Assembly: GCA_029953675.1 (NCBI GenBank) | Contig: JAMWBK010000008.1 | Span: forward strand, 62,001 to 126,000 | Reading direction: 5' to 3' | Length of the DNA stretch: 64,000 bases | Origin: Rhodosorus marinus | Taxonomy: Eukaryota > Rhodophyta > Stylonematophyceae > Stylonematales > Stylonemataceae | Shown here: in pieces, positions 63,743 to 64,000 of the stretch | How the letters are laid out: each line of letters opens with the position of its first letter | Position numbering within the stretch: position 1 is the stretch's first letter | The notes under the pieces: generated by a model | Told to the model about the DNA's origin: nothing | Seen by the model: the letters and a program-made list of their open reading frames with translations, nothing else | Databases searched by the model: none | Translations under genes and position numbers: made by a program

Positions 63743-64000
63743 AGCGCGATACGTCCCAACAAAAACGATGACTAGTTGCCGATGATCAAAAAAAAAAATC
63801 TGCTCGACTTTCCCAGGACCCGGTGTGATATGTCTTTCCCAACACACACACCCCCTCTCCCAAACAGAAGGGGAATGAGGAAACGATAGACTGCCTTTCG
63901 TTAATAATGGACGCTGTATTGGCGTACGAACCGGTGGGCTTGGAGGTCTGTCTACCCCACTCCCACGCTGAAGGCTCGCAGTGCATGTGATTTGTGAAGA
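63743..64000. other. Terminal spacer
   Basis: No coding or retroelement match was noticed. It contains an A-run (63788-63797). Confidence 0.3.

Overview
This window is a eukaryotic retrotransposon-dense region, a heavily nested graveyard in which only two host protein genes and one snRNA gene are recognisable. The eukaryotic call rests on a U2 snRNA gene, Ty3/gypsy chromoviruses and restriction-like-endonuclease (RLE) non-LTR retrotransposons. Both host genes start with a signal peptide and read without visible introns. That style would suit an intron-poor alga, perhaps a red alga, but this is a weak guess and no species is claimed.

Three non-LTR families make up most of the DNA. Family A ends in a tandem 10-mer tail (AGTAAAGTCC), family B in a 16-mer tail (GTTACGTTAGTCTGGG) and family C in tetranucleotides (ATTC/TTCG). 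All three have a two-ORF layout: ORF1 is followed by ORF2, which carries a reverse transcriptase (RT) with an unusual HDD catalytic box, a CCHC knuckle and a C-terminal RLE. The ORF1/ORF2 junction differs by family: a palindrome just before the ORF2 AUG in A, UAAUG in B and an 8-nt overlap (ATGTCTGA) in C.

Layout. 1-713: family B ends. 714-5455: near-complete C (minus). 5462-10452: near-complete B (plus). 10701-19482: two A copies head-to-tail (minus); the first has an intact 1023-aa ORF2. 19818-22970: a U2 snRNA gene cut into three pieces by an A and a C insertion. 22971-31005: nested A, C and B copies. 31269-35191: a large secreted host protein gene with one frameshift. 35.7-38.6 kb: a ~0.5-kb inverted duplication built from C remnants. 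37.4-49.8 kb: chromovirus 1 inserted into the 3' LTR of chromovirus 2, then broken by family A insertions and inversions. 51396-57112: a secreted Cys-rich/Spondin_N host gene destroyed by A and C insertions. 57.5-62.45 kb: a diverged, near-full-length A copy (minus). 62.45-64 kb: C remnants, tail-only insertions and AT-rich spacer.

The most notable pattern is how copies are joined. New copies repeatedly start exactly at the end of another copy's tandem tail, giving head-to-tail strings. Where target-site duplications (TSDs) are readable, family A enters just 5' of AG. Several family C events consist of almost nothing but 9-22 nt of tail flanked by perfect 8-14 bp TSDs.
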